The notes under the pieces: generated by a model | Database searches by the model: none | Seen by the model: only the letters and a program-made list of their open reading frames with translations | What the model was told of the DNA's origin: nothing | Shown here: piece by piece, positions 48,001 to 60,050 of the stretch | How the letters are laid out: each line of letters starts with the position of its first letter | Numbering within the stretch: position 1 is the first letter of the stretch | Translations under genes and position numbers: made by a program | Source: Datnioides undecimradiatus | Lineage: Eukaryota > Chordata > Actinopteri > Lobotiformes > Datnioididae | NCBI GenBank assembly: GCA_008933995.1 | Contig: WARS01000065.1 | Coordinates: forward strand, 930,001-994,000 | Direction of reading: 5' to 3' | DNA: 64,000 nt

Positions 48001-51000
48001 AAAAGAGAGACAGAAAGAAGGGAGAGAGAAGAGGAGAGGGGGAGGGGTGGGCTGCCTTGTGTTTGAAAACAGGGAGAAAAAGGGGGAGGAGAAGGAGAGG
48101 AGCAGACAGGCAGGAGAGGAGGTTCAGGGGTGGAGGTGAGGAGGGGAGGCTGGCTGGCTGGCGCCGTGGCTGGGTTGTGTCTGTGGAGAGAGGGGCTGGA
48201 GCTGAGCTAAAAACAGCTCGCGTTCAAGTAATAATTTGAGACACTTTCATATAAATAAACGTCCGTTTGTTGCTGCGCTTCTCTGATGGGTGGAGTGTTG
48301 GTTGCTTTAACCTGCGGTACGGCGATGAAAGCTTTTTCTGCAGTTTTGAACTTTCTGGTGTCAGGTACATCAGTCTCAACAGGGAGCTGTGTGTTAGGGG
48401 GGGTAAACATGGGATGTCAGTTTGCTGTCCTGGCATGCTATACACAGAGTATTTATAGTGGTCAACAACAATATATGATATGTGGTCATCTACGCTTTGT
48501 ATTGTTTGGAAGGCAGTATTACGTTTTCCATCCGAGTCTGAGCTTGCCTTGCTGTGACCACATCAGAGCCACGGTTAGTGCTCTGAAAGCCCACCGCACA
48601 GCTCTCGCTTTGTTTATCACAGCACGTTGCTTCTTTTGCAGCAGAGGGATGGAGCTTCACGCATGTGGCTGTTGATCAGGAAACCTAAAGTAGTAGGAAG
48701 TAGTAAGAAGTTGAGAGACTGTTTGTGCAGCATCATGTGCTGTCAGAGATTGGCAGAGCAGATGTGTATCAATATTCAGATTTGCGCATTATCACTTAAA
48801 ACAGTGCATGCTTTAGGCCAGCAATAGGTGTAATATGCAGCTGAATATAGAGTGATATTATAGAATTTAGTTGGACAATGTTGGTGGTTTGTGCTGAAGT
48901 AATATCACACAGATGTCCAGTATTTGTTCAGTTTGGAAGGATACAAGCATTAGTGATCTGTGTATACGAAGTGGGTGGTACCAGCTGGCCTTGTATTGTC
49001 TCTAAAAGGTTTCCAAGGTGCAATGTGGTTTATCGAATGCTGCATATACATTGGCGCGAGTGCTGACAGCATTCCCTTCGCTGTTCAGAGAGCATATTTG
49101 CAGGAATTCGTGGCTGTAGGAACCAGGTCCTGTTGCTAAGGGTACATTTCTGCAGCACACACACAATAAATAGGCTGAGAGACAGTACAGACAGACAGTG
49201 GTTGATTTTATTCTAGGGCTAATTATTCTGGTCTGATGCTTTATCTATGACTACACCAGTCTTATATTAAAAGCACGGTTTGTTAATGCACAGAGGGATA
49301 AGGCTTAGATGGTTAATTCTATTATGCAGGGTCAAAGGGTTCAGGCAGATTAGCTTTGGCCTTGAAGCTAATATCCACGTTAGAAACTGGCCTGTATAGG
49401 TAGCTGTGCACGATTAGCAGAGACAAAGAATGACAAAGACACGATGAAAGGCAGAGACACAGAGGCTAGGCATTATGCGCTCTGGCGGAAGGTCAGATCC
49501 ACATGCTGCAGCTGACTTTCTTATTTATTCAGGTTGATCTGGATCTGGGCTGCAGTCACAGAGATGCACAAGGCAGAGAGAAGAATTAGAATGGAAAGAA
49601 TATCTGGGAGAGTGAAAGAAAAATAGCCATGCTGAGACGCACACATACACAGCCACTGGCAGAAGGAGTATGCTGAATTTGCACATGGCTTCTTTGTGTG
49701 ACGGAGACGGGCTAGGGTTTGTTGATTTAAGGTAATGGCTTCCAGTTGTCTCAGTCAGGAGAGGGCTGTGTCACTACTACTGGGGATAGACAGGGGATTG
49801 GCAGGCTGAGTGAAGCCGAAATCCTGAACACACACTCAACTGAACACACAGAGATTGTGTGACTGTTATATGGGTTTCTTGTGTTGGCCTCTGTACCACA
49901 GAGCCTGTGACTGACTGAAACAGGTGTGAGTGTGTGTCTGCAGGCAATAGTCCTTACTGCTTGGCTGATTTTATCACTCCTTGCCAAAGGTCAGCGGTGG
50001 AACTGTGTGTATGTTTATAGCATTTCTTGCATAATGTGTGTCAAGGGTTGCAGATTGTTAAAAACGTGCTTGCTCTGTAATGAAGGATGCAGACTTTTAT
50101 GTGTCACAATGCAAGGGAAGAAAGACACGTTGGACGTGGGAGTTGGACTGTACTTTCTTCACCAAGCACGTCTTTATATCCCCATTAACGGTGCACGAAT
50201 ATTCCTTAAAGTTATGTTTGTATTCATTAACAACTGCTATTGATATTGGTAGCTCGTACATTGAAGCTTATCCTATGGTTGCATTGTGGGAGCCGCTGCT
50301 GGAAGCCTTAAATGTAAACCACAAAAATAGAATGTATAGTATAAGCGCACAAACACACGATGATTGGTGCATGCCCTGTGTTTTGGCTGCACTCTGTAAT
50401 TGTCCAGGCAACAAATGTGCAGGCTCTTTGGTTTCTTCTCTTGTGCTGCTCTCCTCCTTCTCATTTTCTCTCTATTTGTTTATTTGTGGTGTTTCTCCTC
50501 AAGTGACGGGCTGTGCCCAGCTCCTTATTCTGAGTGCGGAGGATGCCGAAGGCAAGGGTATGTGCAAAAGTAGATCCAGCTTAGGTTTTGCACGTGTGTG
50601 TGTGTGTGTGTGTGTCAGTGTGATAGTTGAATGAAAAGCTGAGTTTCTGTCACAGCATCTGTCACTGAGCTGGATTCGTGGACCATAAACAGTTTTATAT
50701 CAAAGCTAATGCTTGCCTAACGACCAGCTACGTTCACATCCAGCAGTTCCAAAAGCCCAGCTAACACTGGCAACACACGCACATTCAGCTCTTCATCCAG
50801 TAGAGTAATCAGGTAGTATATCTGTAGTTGTTCAGTTATGACACGTGCATGAGCACCAGACCGTCTGCCCTGAAGACCATAAACACACACACATCATTTA
50901 TGACATGCAAGTGACCCCACCATGACCTCAGTCGATCCAGCTGATTGACTTACACTAATGCATTAACCTGCATTATGTTTCTAAGGAGACGGAGGATTAA

Positions 51001-51032
51001 TGTAATTAGTAAAAGAGGAAGAGGAGGAAGAC

Positions 51033-51034
<2 letters not shown>

Positions 51035-51086
<52 letters not shown>
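51035..51086. repeat. (GT)26 microsatellite
   Basis: Uninterrupted GT units. Confidence 0.95.
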
Positions 51087-51088
<2 letters not shown>

Positions 51089-51615
51089 TGTTCTCCCTTG
51101 TCCTCTTCTCTCTGTCCTGTTCTTGCTCTCTCTGCTGAGTGTTACATTACCTGTCTCTTTAACCCACTTCCACACTGAACCCTGACCCCTCAGTTGTGTG
51201 ACTTCTATGACAACAGTGCTTAAGCGTGTATGCATGTGTGTCCCGCATTGCCTGGCCCTCCACTTTGTCTCAATACATGAGACGCGAGTGCCAGGTGGGC
51301 CACACAGGAGGCAGCTCATTTTGTAAGTTCTGTTTAAACCTTTCTTTCACATTTGCCTAGCCGCTTCATTATTATGTTATTATTTTTAATGGGTTTTTTT
51401 TGCAGATTTCTTTGTATGTGTGTCTAAACATTATGTCGTGTGCAATTATGTCAGTCACGCATGTGTCGAAATGGCAGGTGTGCATTCATTGTGTGTACAA
51501 AGCAGAGTGTGAGAAATCAAAGCTGCGTCTGTCTTGGCGTGTTTACGAGGATATCTGTGTCTCTGCGTGAGTGTGTCTGGAGGGCAGTGGGTGCACTGTG
51601 ACCTTTATGGGTCTG

Positions 51616-51621
<6 letters not shown>

Positions 51622-51646
<25 letters not shown>
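51622..51646. repeat. (GT)12 microsatellite
   Basis: Uninterrupted GT units. Confidence 0.9.
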
Positions 51647-52694
51647 TTGCCCCCAACCCGGTAACATGATCTGTCTTGAGGAGTGAAACCCTCCATCCCT
51701 CCCCTGTCTGTCTGCACCCTGCCTCTCTCTTATATCTCCCTCTATCAGTTCAAAGGCTTCTCTTCTTTCTGTCTGCCCCTTTTCCTGTCTGTCATCCCTC
51801 ATTACTTCTTCCTCCTAACCTTCAACTTTTAAATTTGTCAACTAAGATGTGTTTCTCTCTCTCTATCTCTCTCTCTCTTTCTCTCTCCTTGACACAGACA
51901 CACACTCATACCATGATCAGATGGCTTTGATTGCAGAGATCAGAGAGAAGTAGATGGGTGTGTGTGTTTGGTAGGAGGTCAGTGTTGGTGTTATAATTGA
52001 TTTTCGCTGTTTCCTTTGTTTGACTGGTGTTAGATGTCTGGATGCAATCTGGAAATTGCTTATACTGTACCACACTGATACTACATGATATATAGAGCGT
52101 GTGTGTGCGTATGTTGGGCAGGTCAGGGTGATGGAGGCGGTCATGAGACAGGCTGATGTATAGAATTACAAGTTTCACAGTGTGTGTGCTCAGTGTCCTC
52201 TCTGTCAGATGGTCAACACCACATCTTCACTGTTTTTGCCTTTGTTTTCATTCAGCAGAAACACAGAAAATCTGCAGAAAAGGGTAAAACTTTGACCCTA
52301 AATGTATTCCTGAGGCATACGAACAACACAGGTCCGTGCATTTAAGTAGCTTTGGGAGTAGAGAAGCCTTTAATAAGAGGCAGCCAAGACATTAAAAACT
52401 CCTACACTCATAAGCTGATGGCCATAGGCCGACATGTGTAGGTGGTTTTAATATATTGGAGCAGAATTGTGGTTCTAATGAGTGTTACAGCCCAAACTTG
52501 AGTCCGCCACCCTCCCACCACCCACTGCTCCAAAATATTCTCTCAGAAATCTGTTTGTTCTCTCTCACAAGTGTTCAACTCAGACCAACTCCTCTGAGTC
52601 TTTATTCAGAGTTTCCAATCAAACTCAAGCTCTAAACACGGGGCTGAGCATGCACTGCGTGCTGTTTGGGCAGTGTGTTTGCAGTTTCCAGGAG

Positions 52695-52698
<4 letters not shown>

Positions 52699-52740
<42 letters not shown>

Positions 52741-52767
52741 AAGTGCGTGCGTGCGTGCACGCGTGCG
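52699..52767. repeat. (GT)n followed by (GTGC)n
   Basis: About 20 GT units grade into GCGTGCGTGCGTGCACGCGTGC, a Z-DNA-prone alternation bordering a candidate regulatory element. Confidence 0.9.
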
Positions 52768-52777
52768 TCCTGTACTC

Positions 52778-53070
52778 TGTTGCCATATGGCGGCTGTATT
52801 AGCCCACAGTGTAAACACAGCTGGCTGCCTCCCGTGGCTGCATGGGTGAACAGCAGTCTGCCTGCAGATACAAAAAGCTCTAATAGGAGGATCACATTCA
52901 CCACTAGTACATTAATATGGCTATTAGGCACATTGGGATTCATGGTGTGTTATTTGTAAGGCACATTAGTGTCGATGCTGCAGCCTGATATCCAGACTAT
53001 TAGAGATGCTAAGCTGGTGATTATTAAGTCGCTCATCCTCTGCTCGGGTAACTTTGCTGCTGGGAGTTGT
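52778..53070. promoter_or_regulatory. Candidate conserved element
   Basis: A repeat-free block starting right after a TG tract. It has a CATATG E-box in GTTGCCATATGGCGGCTG (52784-52789), a forkhead-like GTAAACA (52811-52817) overlapping the E-box CAGCTG (52818-52823), and AT-rich homeodomain-like cores (ATTAATATGG at 52911, GATTATTAAG near 53019). This mix is typical of neural or developmental enhancers. The function is inferred from motifs only. Confidence 0.33.
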
Positions 53071-54183
53071 GATTCCTTTCATTGTGATGACATTTTTGGG
53101 GAATATTAAAATCTGAAAATGACACTTCAAATGTTTTCCCTGTAATGGAAAAACAAAAACCCCAAGTCACTGTCACTGTTTTGTCTTATTGATCATGCTG
53201 TTGTATAAATCATTGAGCTGCACCATTTTGATATGATACCATAATTTGTTTTTATTTATATGGTTGGCTGAAAAAGGTATTTATCCCAGAATAATGCCTA
53301 TGGTTGCCGGGACCACAGACACAAAGAGGGAGATAAAGCAGAGAGGAGAGGGCAGGTACTGAACACTGCACATCATAAATAATGTCAGAAACACTGGTGC
53401 ATGCTAGCCAGTGCTCAGGGTAGCGTGAAATCTGCTCGCGCCCCCTCCTTTCTTATCTCCCCTCCCTATCACAGTCCCCCTCTCACTCTTTGTGCATGTG
53501 CGTGTCTGACTGTGTGTTTGTGTGCGTGTGCGCAGGGTAATTGAGGTGTGTGACCTTGCTGTAGGCCTGGCAGGTGTGAAGAGAGGGATGGAGGGAAGCA
53601 GGGGATGAGATGAATGGGGGAGAGGCAGAAGGGAGGGGGGGTTGGTGGATGGATGGATGGATGGATGGATCTGGTGTTATACGTTGGCAGACTGATAGCC
53701 TGCCTGCATGCATATATGTATGGTAATGTTTGGCGTTCTGTAGTGAAAAGAAATACGAGTGATTGTGTGTGTGGGTGGGAGCACATTCTTCTGCTGTAAG
53801 GTCCTCTGCATAAGACTTGGAAATGAGATCATGTGCACGTGTGGGTGTATGTTTTAGCGAGCAGGCGAGACGGCATATATAATTTTCTATATGCTACAAC
53901 GTGTGAATCCAAATCTGTCCGTATCAAAATGGTCGGTGGTAACATTTTTTTGTCACCATTGTCAAATTGTGTCAAATGTCTATAGTCTCGTATAATTAGT
54001 GTAAACCAGTGAGAGTAATGGCGGAGATGACTGGCAGCCTTTATGTCACACTATCTTCATAACTATCATTACGTCTATATTTCCTGTACACCCTGTTTCT
54101 TCCTGCCCCTCCCTGCTCTTTACTGAGGCTTTGCAGGGGAGGGGAAACATGTTGGGGGCTCTTTTTCTATTTCCACTTTCCAC
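53071..54183. other. Non-coding stretch
   Basis: AT-rich DNA, a (GGAT)n run at 53645-53670 and otherwise no structure. No splice-flanked frame. Confidence 0.5.
53645..53670. repeat. (GGAT)n tetranucleotide
   Basis: About six GGAT units. Confidence 0.9.
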
Positions 54184-54217
54184 GTTGAAAGTGTTACAGA
54201 AATGTAACACTTTCAGC
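54184..54217. repeat. Perfect hairpin, 13-bp stem with GAAA loop
   Basis: The arms TGAAAGTGTTACA (54186-54198) and TGTAACACTTTCA (54203-54215) are exact reverse complements around GAAA, a GNRA-type tetraloop if transcribed. A G-T wobble and a G-C pair extend the stem by two. The stem is too short for a normal microRNA precursor. It could be a structured RNA element, a dimeric protein site or a tiny inverted repeat. Confidence 0.85.
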
Positions 54218-54798
54218 CTGCAAGTTTCAAAGCCTGCCTTGAATGCAGTCAGATTAACAAATCGCAGGGTTAAACAGAAAATCAAACGTAACTTATATAA
54301 ATTCAGTCTCTCAATCGTCGTCTCTTCGACGCAAAATCAGTTCAATAAGCGAGGGAGTTCTGGGAAAGAGAGCTTGTTTTAGGTCAGTTTGATCTTCACG
54401 TGGCTGATTAGTCCATACAAACTGTACGGTAACGGTATCACTTTGACAGATAATGCAAATCTGCAGTGTTAATAAATATTCCACGTGTGAAAGGAGCTTT
54501 GTGACTTCTTCCACTGTCTGCTTCTGTCTAAAAAAAAGGTCAACTCTGCACACAGTGCCCTCTTTCTGTCCGCTGTAAAGCAATGCTGCAACTTTTCAGC
54601 AAAATCTGACCTGGTGATGCATACCGTAAAGTGTAATGACTGTCACCGGTCACGGTCACGTCCACATTCAGCAATAATAATAATAAGAAGAAAGCATTTA
54701 GCCACAAATGGTGAGCGTCGAGTGTTGGGCAATTGAAAATACAGTACGAAAGAGGTTAAAGAGGTTTTTTGAGCATCTGCCTGAAAAGCAATTCAGTC

Positions 54799-54924
54799 AT
54801 GCGCAGCGTTGTTCACAGGCAAACCATGAAGTGCTTTAACGTCATCAGCAAAACCAATGCAGAGCTGACCAGTGAGGAGAGGCTGACCAGTGAGGAGTCA
54901 TGTGAACCCAGCCCCTTGAATTAG
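54799..54924 (+). CDS. 41-codon ORF with duplicated LTSEE unit
   Basis: The frame starts MRSVVHRQTMKCFNVISKTN and continues AELTSEERLTSEESCEPSPLN before a TAG. Two near-identical 18-bp units (from 54864 and 54882) encode the LTSEER/LTSEES pair, so the duplication keeps the frame. The acidic, Ser/Glu-rich tail is protein-like, but there is no splice signal, no domain, and the length is within chance. Confidence 0.12.
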   Translation: MRSVVHRQTMKCFNVISKTNAELTSEERLTSEESCEPSPLN

Positions 54925-55996
54925 CTGCAAGCCTCACAGCTGTGTTTTATAGTTTTGTACCAGGCGCTCAGTAGTTTTGCTAATGCTCTATAATGATGAC
55001 CTGTTGTTATAAATGTAGCTCCTTCAATGGGAAAAGACCTTTTTCTCACCCTGAGCTCACCATCTTTCCCTCCACAGAATAGTGTGGCAGCAGGGCAGAA
55101 AGGCAGCGAGCTCTCACACGCCCATCCCCCTCTTCGTCTTCTTATCCTCCACTGTCGCTCTCCGCCCTCCCCCCCCTGTTCTCTGCACAGTAGCACAGTG
55201 CATCTGTGTCATGTCACTGGGTTCTAGCGTCCCAGAGTAACCCCCCCCAACACACACACACACACACACATGCACACTCCCATACCACTGCAATCTCTCT
55301 CTCTCTCTCTTTCTTTCTCCCCTCTCTCTCTCTGCCTCCCTCTCTCTGTGTCCTTGTGTGGCTCAGGCTGTCATGCTCGATCTCTTCATCTTCTTTCCAT
55401 CCACCTCATCCCCCACTACTGTCTGCTTTCTCCTAAAGAAGTCTCCCCCTCTTGCTTGTCTCTGTCATCCTCTTTTTCCATATACTTTATGTTTGTCACT
55501 TTTAAAACACCCCCTCCCCACCTCCACCCCACCCGATCATGCAGCACAAACCCAAATACACACCACTGCTCACTCACACCCTGTGTTCGCCCCGCTCTCT
55601 CATGAAGCATACACAAACATAAAACTGTCTCGGTGCATACATTAATAGATCCAAGCTCCTTAGCTGGCTGCTGCATGCATAATCTATCTGCTCACACAGA
55701 ATGCACTGAGCAGTGTGCATGTGTGTTTGAGGCTCTAGGCTCCTCCCTCCAGAGAGAGAGGGAGAGAGACAGACAGGTGTGGACCAGATTGAGTTCCGCC
55801 TCATTTCCTCTGCCCTGTGCAGCTGGTCAAGGACACACATTTACACACAAACACATACACAGGCATGTCTTTGACACATGGTTGTGCACACGCGCACTTC
55901 AAATACAAGGACAGAGACATGCATACTGCACCCACATCAAATAAAGACACAGTGCAAGATGTAGAAGGATCAAATGCAGCATTAGCATAAACTAGC

Positions 55997-55999
55997 TGT

Positions 56000-56038
<39 letters not shown>
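55997..56038. repeat. (TG)n microsatellite
   Basis: About 20 TG units with one TTT interruption. Confidence 0.95.
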
Positions 56039-56039
<1 letters not shown>

Positions 56040-56059
56040 CGAGCATACATAAGGCAGCC

Positions 56060-56300
56060 TGCACTTGAATTCCTATGGAAGAGGATTACAGCGATGATTA
56101 CAGCACGATTGGCAGAACATTTCCATGGTGACGCTAACAGATTTGCGAATGGTAGAAATCCAGCCCCAGTATGAAGTCGATTATGTCCCTCCCACTGCGC
56201 GTTATATTCACACTGTATCTCTCTGTATGTCTGCCTCAGAGCTCATGTTGCCGTATCAAAGGCATCAACTCTGGACGAACGTTGTGATCATGGCTCACGC
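56060..56300. promoter_or_regulatory. Candidate conserved element with paired GATTA sites
   Basis: A repeat-free block with a 12-bp-spaced direct repeat of GATTACAGC (56084 and 56096), the core recognised by Otx/Pitx-type homeodomains, and an RFX-like CCATGGTGAC near 56123. A short frame MEEDYSDDYSTIGRTFPW (ATG at 56075) spans the repeat. The block may be an enhancer. A tiny coding exon is the less likely alternative because its donor (ATG|GTGACG) is weak. Confidence 0.3.
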
Positions 56301-56840
56301 TCACGAACACACGCACAGCATCGCTGACACAAGCAGCTCTTGTGTTGATGATTTTCTTTCTTTTCTGACATTTAGCTAATATATTGCTCCAGTGGAGTGA
56401 GCCAACAGTGAGAAATGCAAAGAGTGTTAAATGACGTGTCCACTACAATAGAACGTGGTTAAAAAAAGGCTGCGAGATTGAATGATTAGGTCTGTTTCTT
56501 TCCGATATGGATACAGTGAATATTATCTAAGGCCATATTATCTTATCTTCACCTCTCATATGTTCTCGTACATCTCACATGAAATAGATTTGTGCAGAGC
56601 TTCTGATCTCTTCCGTTTTGCATTTGTCTCCTCGCTTGACTTAGTTTCTCTGTTATGACATTTCCATATCGTTAGATATTGCGCATCGAGCACTGACAAG
56701 TAAGGCTGGGAGTCCCCTAGTCCCCCCCTAGTCACACCACGGACCCAGGTTGAGGTCTCTTGTGTGATTATGGATCTGTGTGCCTGCGTGTGTGCGTTTG
56801 TGCTGTGTATGTCTGTGTTTCTGTTTTGTGCGGCACTTAC

Positions 56841-56925
56841 CCAGTGCAGGAAGTGCGGGGTCACAGTGTCTGGAGGGCAGCCAGACAGCCTTCCTCCACT
56901 GATACTCTGCCTTTCACAACTGTGC
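56841..56925 (-). other. Candidate minus-strand exon, 85 bp
   Basis: Read on the minus strand, the acceptor is GTCTCTTTCTATAG (plus 56926-56939) and the donor is CTGG|GTAAGT (GT at plus 56839-56840). One frame is open through all 28 codons, beginning [18 protein letters not shown] and ending HFLHW. The other two have stops. The splice signals are good but not unusual over 64 kb. It could be an exon of an antisense or neighbouring gene, or a cryptic exon. No partner exon was found on this strand. Confidence 0.25.
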
Positions 56926-56967
56926 CTATAGAAAGAGACTTACCATACAGACACAGGAGGGGGTGGG

Positions 56968-56970
<3 letters not shown>

Positions 56971-57035
<65 letters not shown>
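56971..57035. repeat. (GT)32 microsatellite, longest in the window
   Basis: An uninterrupted GT run of about 65 bp, flanked by G-rich runs on both sides. Confidence 0.97.
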
Positions 57036-57037
<2 letters not shown>

Positions 57038-57100
57038 GTGGGGGGGTTGTATGCATTATTGGCTTACTTGCTGGTGAAAGTGATTGAGTGCCTGTCATAT

Positions 57101-57104
<4 letters not shown>

Positions 57105-57140
<36 letters not shown>
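57105..57140. repeat. (GT)n microsatellite
   Basis: About 18 GT units, 70 bp after the longest tract. Confidence 0.95.
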
Positions 57141-57141
<1 letters not shown>

Positions 57142-57253
57142 TCCTGTGAAGACGGTATGAGTCGCCATGTGGGGATCACGTGTGCCACAGCAGATAAAGG
57201 AGTCTTTGTGAGCAGATGCAGAAGATGTGCAGCTTAAGCACACATCCACTTAG

Positions 57254-57302
57254 ACACACACACACACCCACACACACCCACACAGGTATCATATATATAT
57301 AT
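57254..57302. repeat. (CA)n/ACACACCC tandem followed by (AT)n
   Basis: Octamer-like CACACACC units occur about three times, then TATATATATA. Confidence 0.85.
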
Positions 57303-58462
57303 ACACACAGTAACCTTTACAGAGACACTCTGCTGCTCTTTCACATGCTGTTTTTCAGATCACTATGAAACACACCTTCATGCCTTACTTCACTCATTGT
57401 GGTTACAAATTAGAAATTTCCATTTTCAGCCTTTTATATTTATTAGGTATGAAATCATTGTGGTTTCAAGAGAGCACTCGTTTAAAGGCCTGAGTCAGTC
57501 TTTTTGGTATGTGACGGTTAACTTAAATGGCATTGTGCAACTGGATAGTAGAGTTTAGCACCTCTGCACTGGTATGTGGGCTTGGCAGGGCTTGCCTGAC
57601 CACTCTTTAACTTTGCCTCAAACACACTCAGCCTCAGAGATGCTAAGAGTGCATTCAGGGCTAATGCCTAAAGCCTTAAACACACCTTCCTCGTAAACAT
57701 GTTGAAGCCCTATTGCATATTGTGCATGTGCGCGCACAGTGAAAACAAAAAGAGAAGAAAGTGGTGTTTTAATGACTCATTATCAGAGTCCCACCTCCTA
57801 TCTCCCTCTCTCAACAACTCTCTCTTTATTTTGTTTAGCTTGTATGAAGAGGAAGCCTCGGGCAACATTTCTCAGAATGTGTGTGTGAGAGTGAGTGTTT
57901 AAGTGTGTGAGAAGCGAGTTTAGGCACGCCGGCTGCCTGCTCCCCTTCATTCTAATGTTGTTGTTGTTGTTGAGCTACCAGCAGTGTGTCAGCATACACA
58001 GTCTTTAGCGTTCAGAGACTCGAGTGGCGCTGCTGACAACGGTGTTACTCCGCAGTGTAACGAGCATGGTGTGAGCTTGAGGGATCAGCAAGGCCACTGT
58101 GTCTTCATGTCTGTTTGGCATTAAAATGTGTTTTCCCAAGGAGCCTCCTCTGGAGCGTGAACAGGGTCAGCATATTTATTCTATAAGTCTTGATAATTCC
58201 TCTGTACAGTCTGACTGTGGCAACCAGAGAAGGAAATATTCAAGTATCCCAGGGAGGTTTGTGTTCTGCTGAGTCTTTCAGCGCTCAGGTTGCTTTTTTT
58301 AGGGATGAGGCTTGACAAGTCAGAGTTTCAGGCTTTGACGGCAAAGCCATGTTTAATTTTGGAGGATTGACGTCACAAGACTGTGCCGGCGTCAACTGCT
58401 GTGGCTCTGAATGCTGTCTGCAGCTGTGAGGAACGTACGCTGCTTGGCTGCTGTGCCGTGGC

Positions 58463-58469
<7 letters not shown>

Positions 58470-58510
<41 letters not shown>

Positions 58511-58511
58511 A
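58470..58511. repeat. (GT)n followed by (GA)n
   Basis: About 14 GT units grade directly into GA units. Confidence 0.9.
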
Positions 58512-58618
58512 AGAAAAAGAGAAAGGACAGTGAGGGTAAAACCAGCACATGAGAGTGATAAAAGGGCTATTTTCATCAAACACTCATTTATGCGTGCTTG
58601 CCCAAATAAAATCTCTCC

Positions 58619-58649
<31 letters not shown>

Positions 58650-60005
58650 GAACACAAACTCTCTCTGACACACACCCTCTCCCTTTCACACACACACACA
58701 CACACATAATCATACTGTTCACAGGTCTTGATTCTGGCAGCAGCCACAGCCGGGCTGCTTTCATTAGCGTCTGTCTAGACACGATTTATTACCAACTGTT
58801 CATTCTTGTCTTCTCTACTTCTCTCTCTGTCTCACTGTCTTCCTATTTTTTGGCTGCTGGATTTTCAGACAGTCTCAGCGTGTGTGTGCAGTGGCTGAGT
58901 CTGTCTGTCACCCTCCTCCTTTTTAAGTGGGTGTCATTTTCCTGCCTGTCCCCAAAGAGGAAGTCAGTCAGTCAGTCTTGTCACTTCATCTCTCCATCCG
59001 TTTCTCGCGTGTGTGTGTGGGAGTCAGAGTGGGTGCGATGGTTTGTGAGCCAGCCTTGGTTTTGACCGTGACCTTTTACTGAAGCCATGTGGCAGAAGTT
59101 CACCGAGCCAAACAGCCGCGACCACAGTCAACCTGACACTCCTCCTCACTGTCTGTAGCTCTGCCAGCTCGGCCGCATAAACACATGCATGTTTGCAGGC
59201 AAATCAGACAGAAAACAGACTCGCTGCCTCACTCATGCATGTACACAAAAATAATATGATCCCCACCCAGTTTGTAACCAGTTTATTGGGCTCGAGTGGT
59301 GTGGTGTTTGATGTATTAGCCATGTTGCTTTTTAAAATAGCACCAGATCTTGGAGAAAATGCAAAAACAGATGAGCGGTAATACCTCTAAGTTTTAAGAT
59401 ATTTGGAAGAGGAATGCATGGAGAATGGAAAAACTCAAGTTTTATCTTTCCTGAACAGCGTGATCCAACCGAGGGAGAGAAATGATCGCCCACAAATCTT
59501 GCATTCTGTAAAACAGGCTCCTGTAAGATTAACCAGTACAAAGGGAAGTAACCCTGCTGTCATTCAACAACAGTGCCCTCTGACAAACACAAGTTCAGGA
59601 TGTGGTATGACCGCATTCCAAGGAGATCTGAAGTTGTTCACAAAACAGTGTGTCCCCACTAGCGCTCGGCTCCTTGATGTTTACATGCTGATCAGCTCTT
59701 ACGTAGTGGCATCCGCCCCCCCGGCTGGTGACTTTGCTAAAGCTCTGTTTAAGTGTTTACCCTGTCCCAAGGGACGCGCAGGCAGACAGCGAATTTAGGC
59801 TGAAAGACACTGGAGGAGAAGCCCTGTCATTCACCACTCGTGCAGCTGCCTGCTGTTGTATGTGGAGTGTGTACGTATGTCTGTGTGCTGGTATGAAGCT
59901 TGCTGCCCAAACTTGAAGAGACCTACTGAATCATCCATGACTAAAGGCTGGAGCAGCCCAAACACGGACACTCTACTCACGCCACGCAGGCTCACACACG
60001 TTGAG

Positions 60006-60050
60006 GTGTGTGTGTGTGTTTGTGTGTTTGTGTGTTTGTGTGTGTGGGTG
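60006..60050. repeat. TG tract with a GTTTGTGT period
   Basis: A TG run in which TTT interruptions recur every eight bases. Confidence 0.85.

Larger units (their letters stand above)
45096..52770. other. Long non-coding stretch
   Basis: No exon is supported. Points seen: CA runs at 46012-46032, 46069-46088 and 46406-46425; a purine-rich block at 47.99-48.13 kb followed by a CpG-richer patch with ATATAAATAAAC (48250-48261); an acceptor-like site CTTCTTTTGCAG ending at 48641; an RFX-like half site GTTGCTAAGG at 49132; and a 184-codon frame at 50080-50634 whose end is TG repeat. The block 46.80-46.99 kb is repeat-free and may be a conserved element. The text at 45.34-45.42 kb resembles a dispersed repeat. 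Confidence 0.45.
54218..56060. other. Non-coding stretch with a curious small ORF
   Basis: This contains an ATA run near 54674, a 41-codon frame at 54799-54924 with an in-frame 18-bp tandem duplication, a C/T-rich block at 55.13-55.46 kb with CA (55250-55270), and a TG tract at 55997-56038. No exon pair is seen. Confidence 0.4.

Noticed and set aside
48286-48675. 129-codon frame with an acceptor-like site inside
   Set aside because: The acceptor at 48641 lies near its end and no donor fits. The peptide is unrecognised.
50080-50634. 184-codon frame
   Set aside because: One frame of this size is expected by chance among the thousands in 64 kb on both strands. Its end is TG repeat and it lacks splice, promoter or domain signals.
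59403-59798. 131-codon frame without low complexity
   Set aside because: No acceptor, promoter, Kozak advantage or known domain. Length alone is insufficient.
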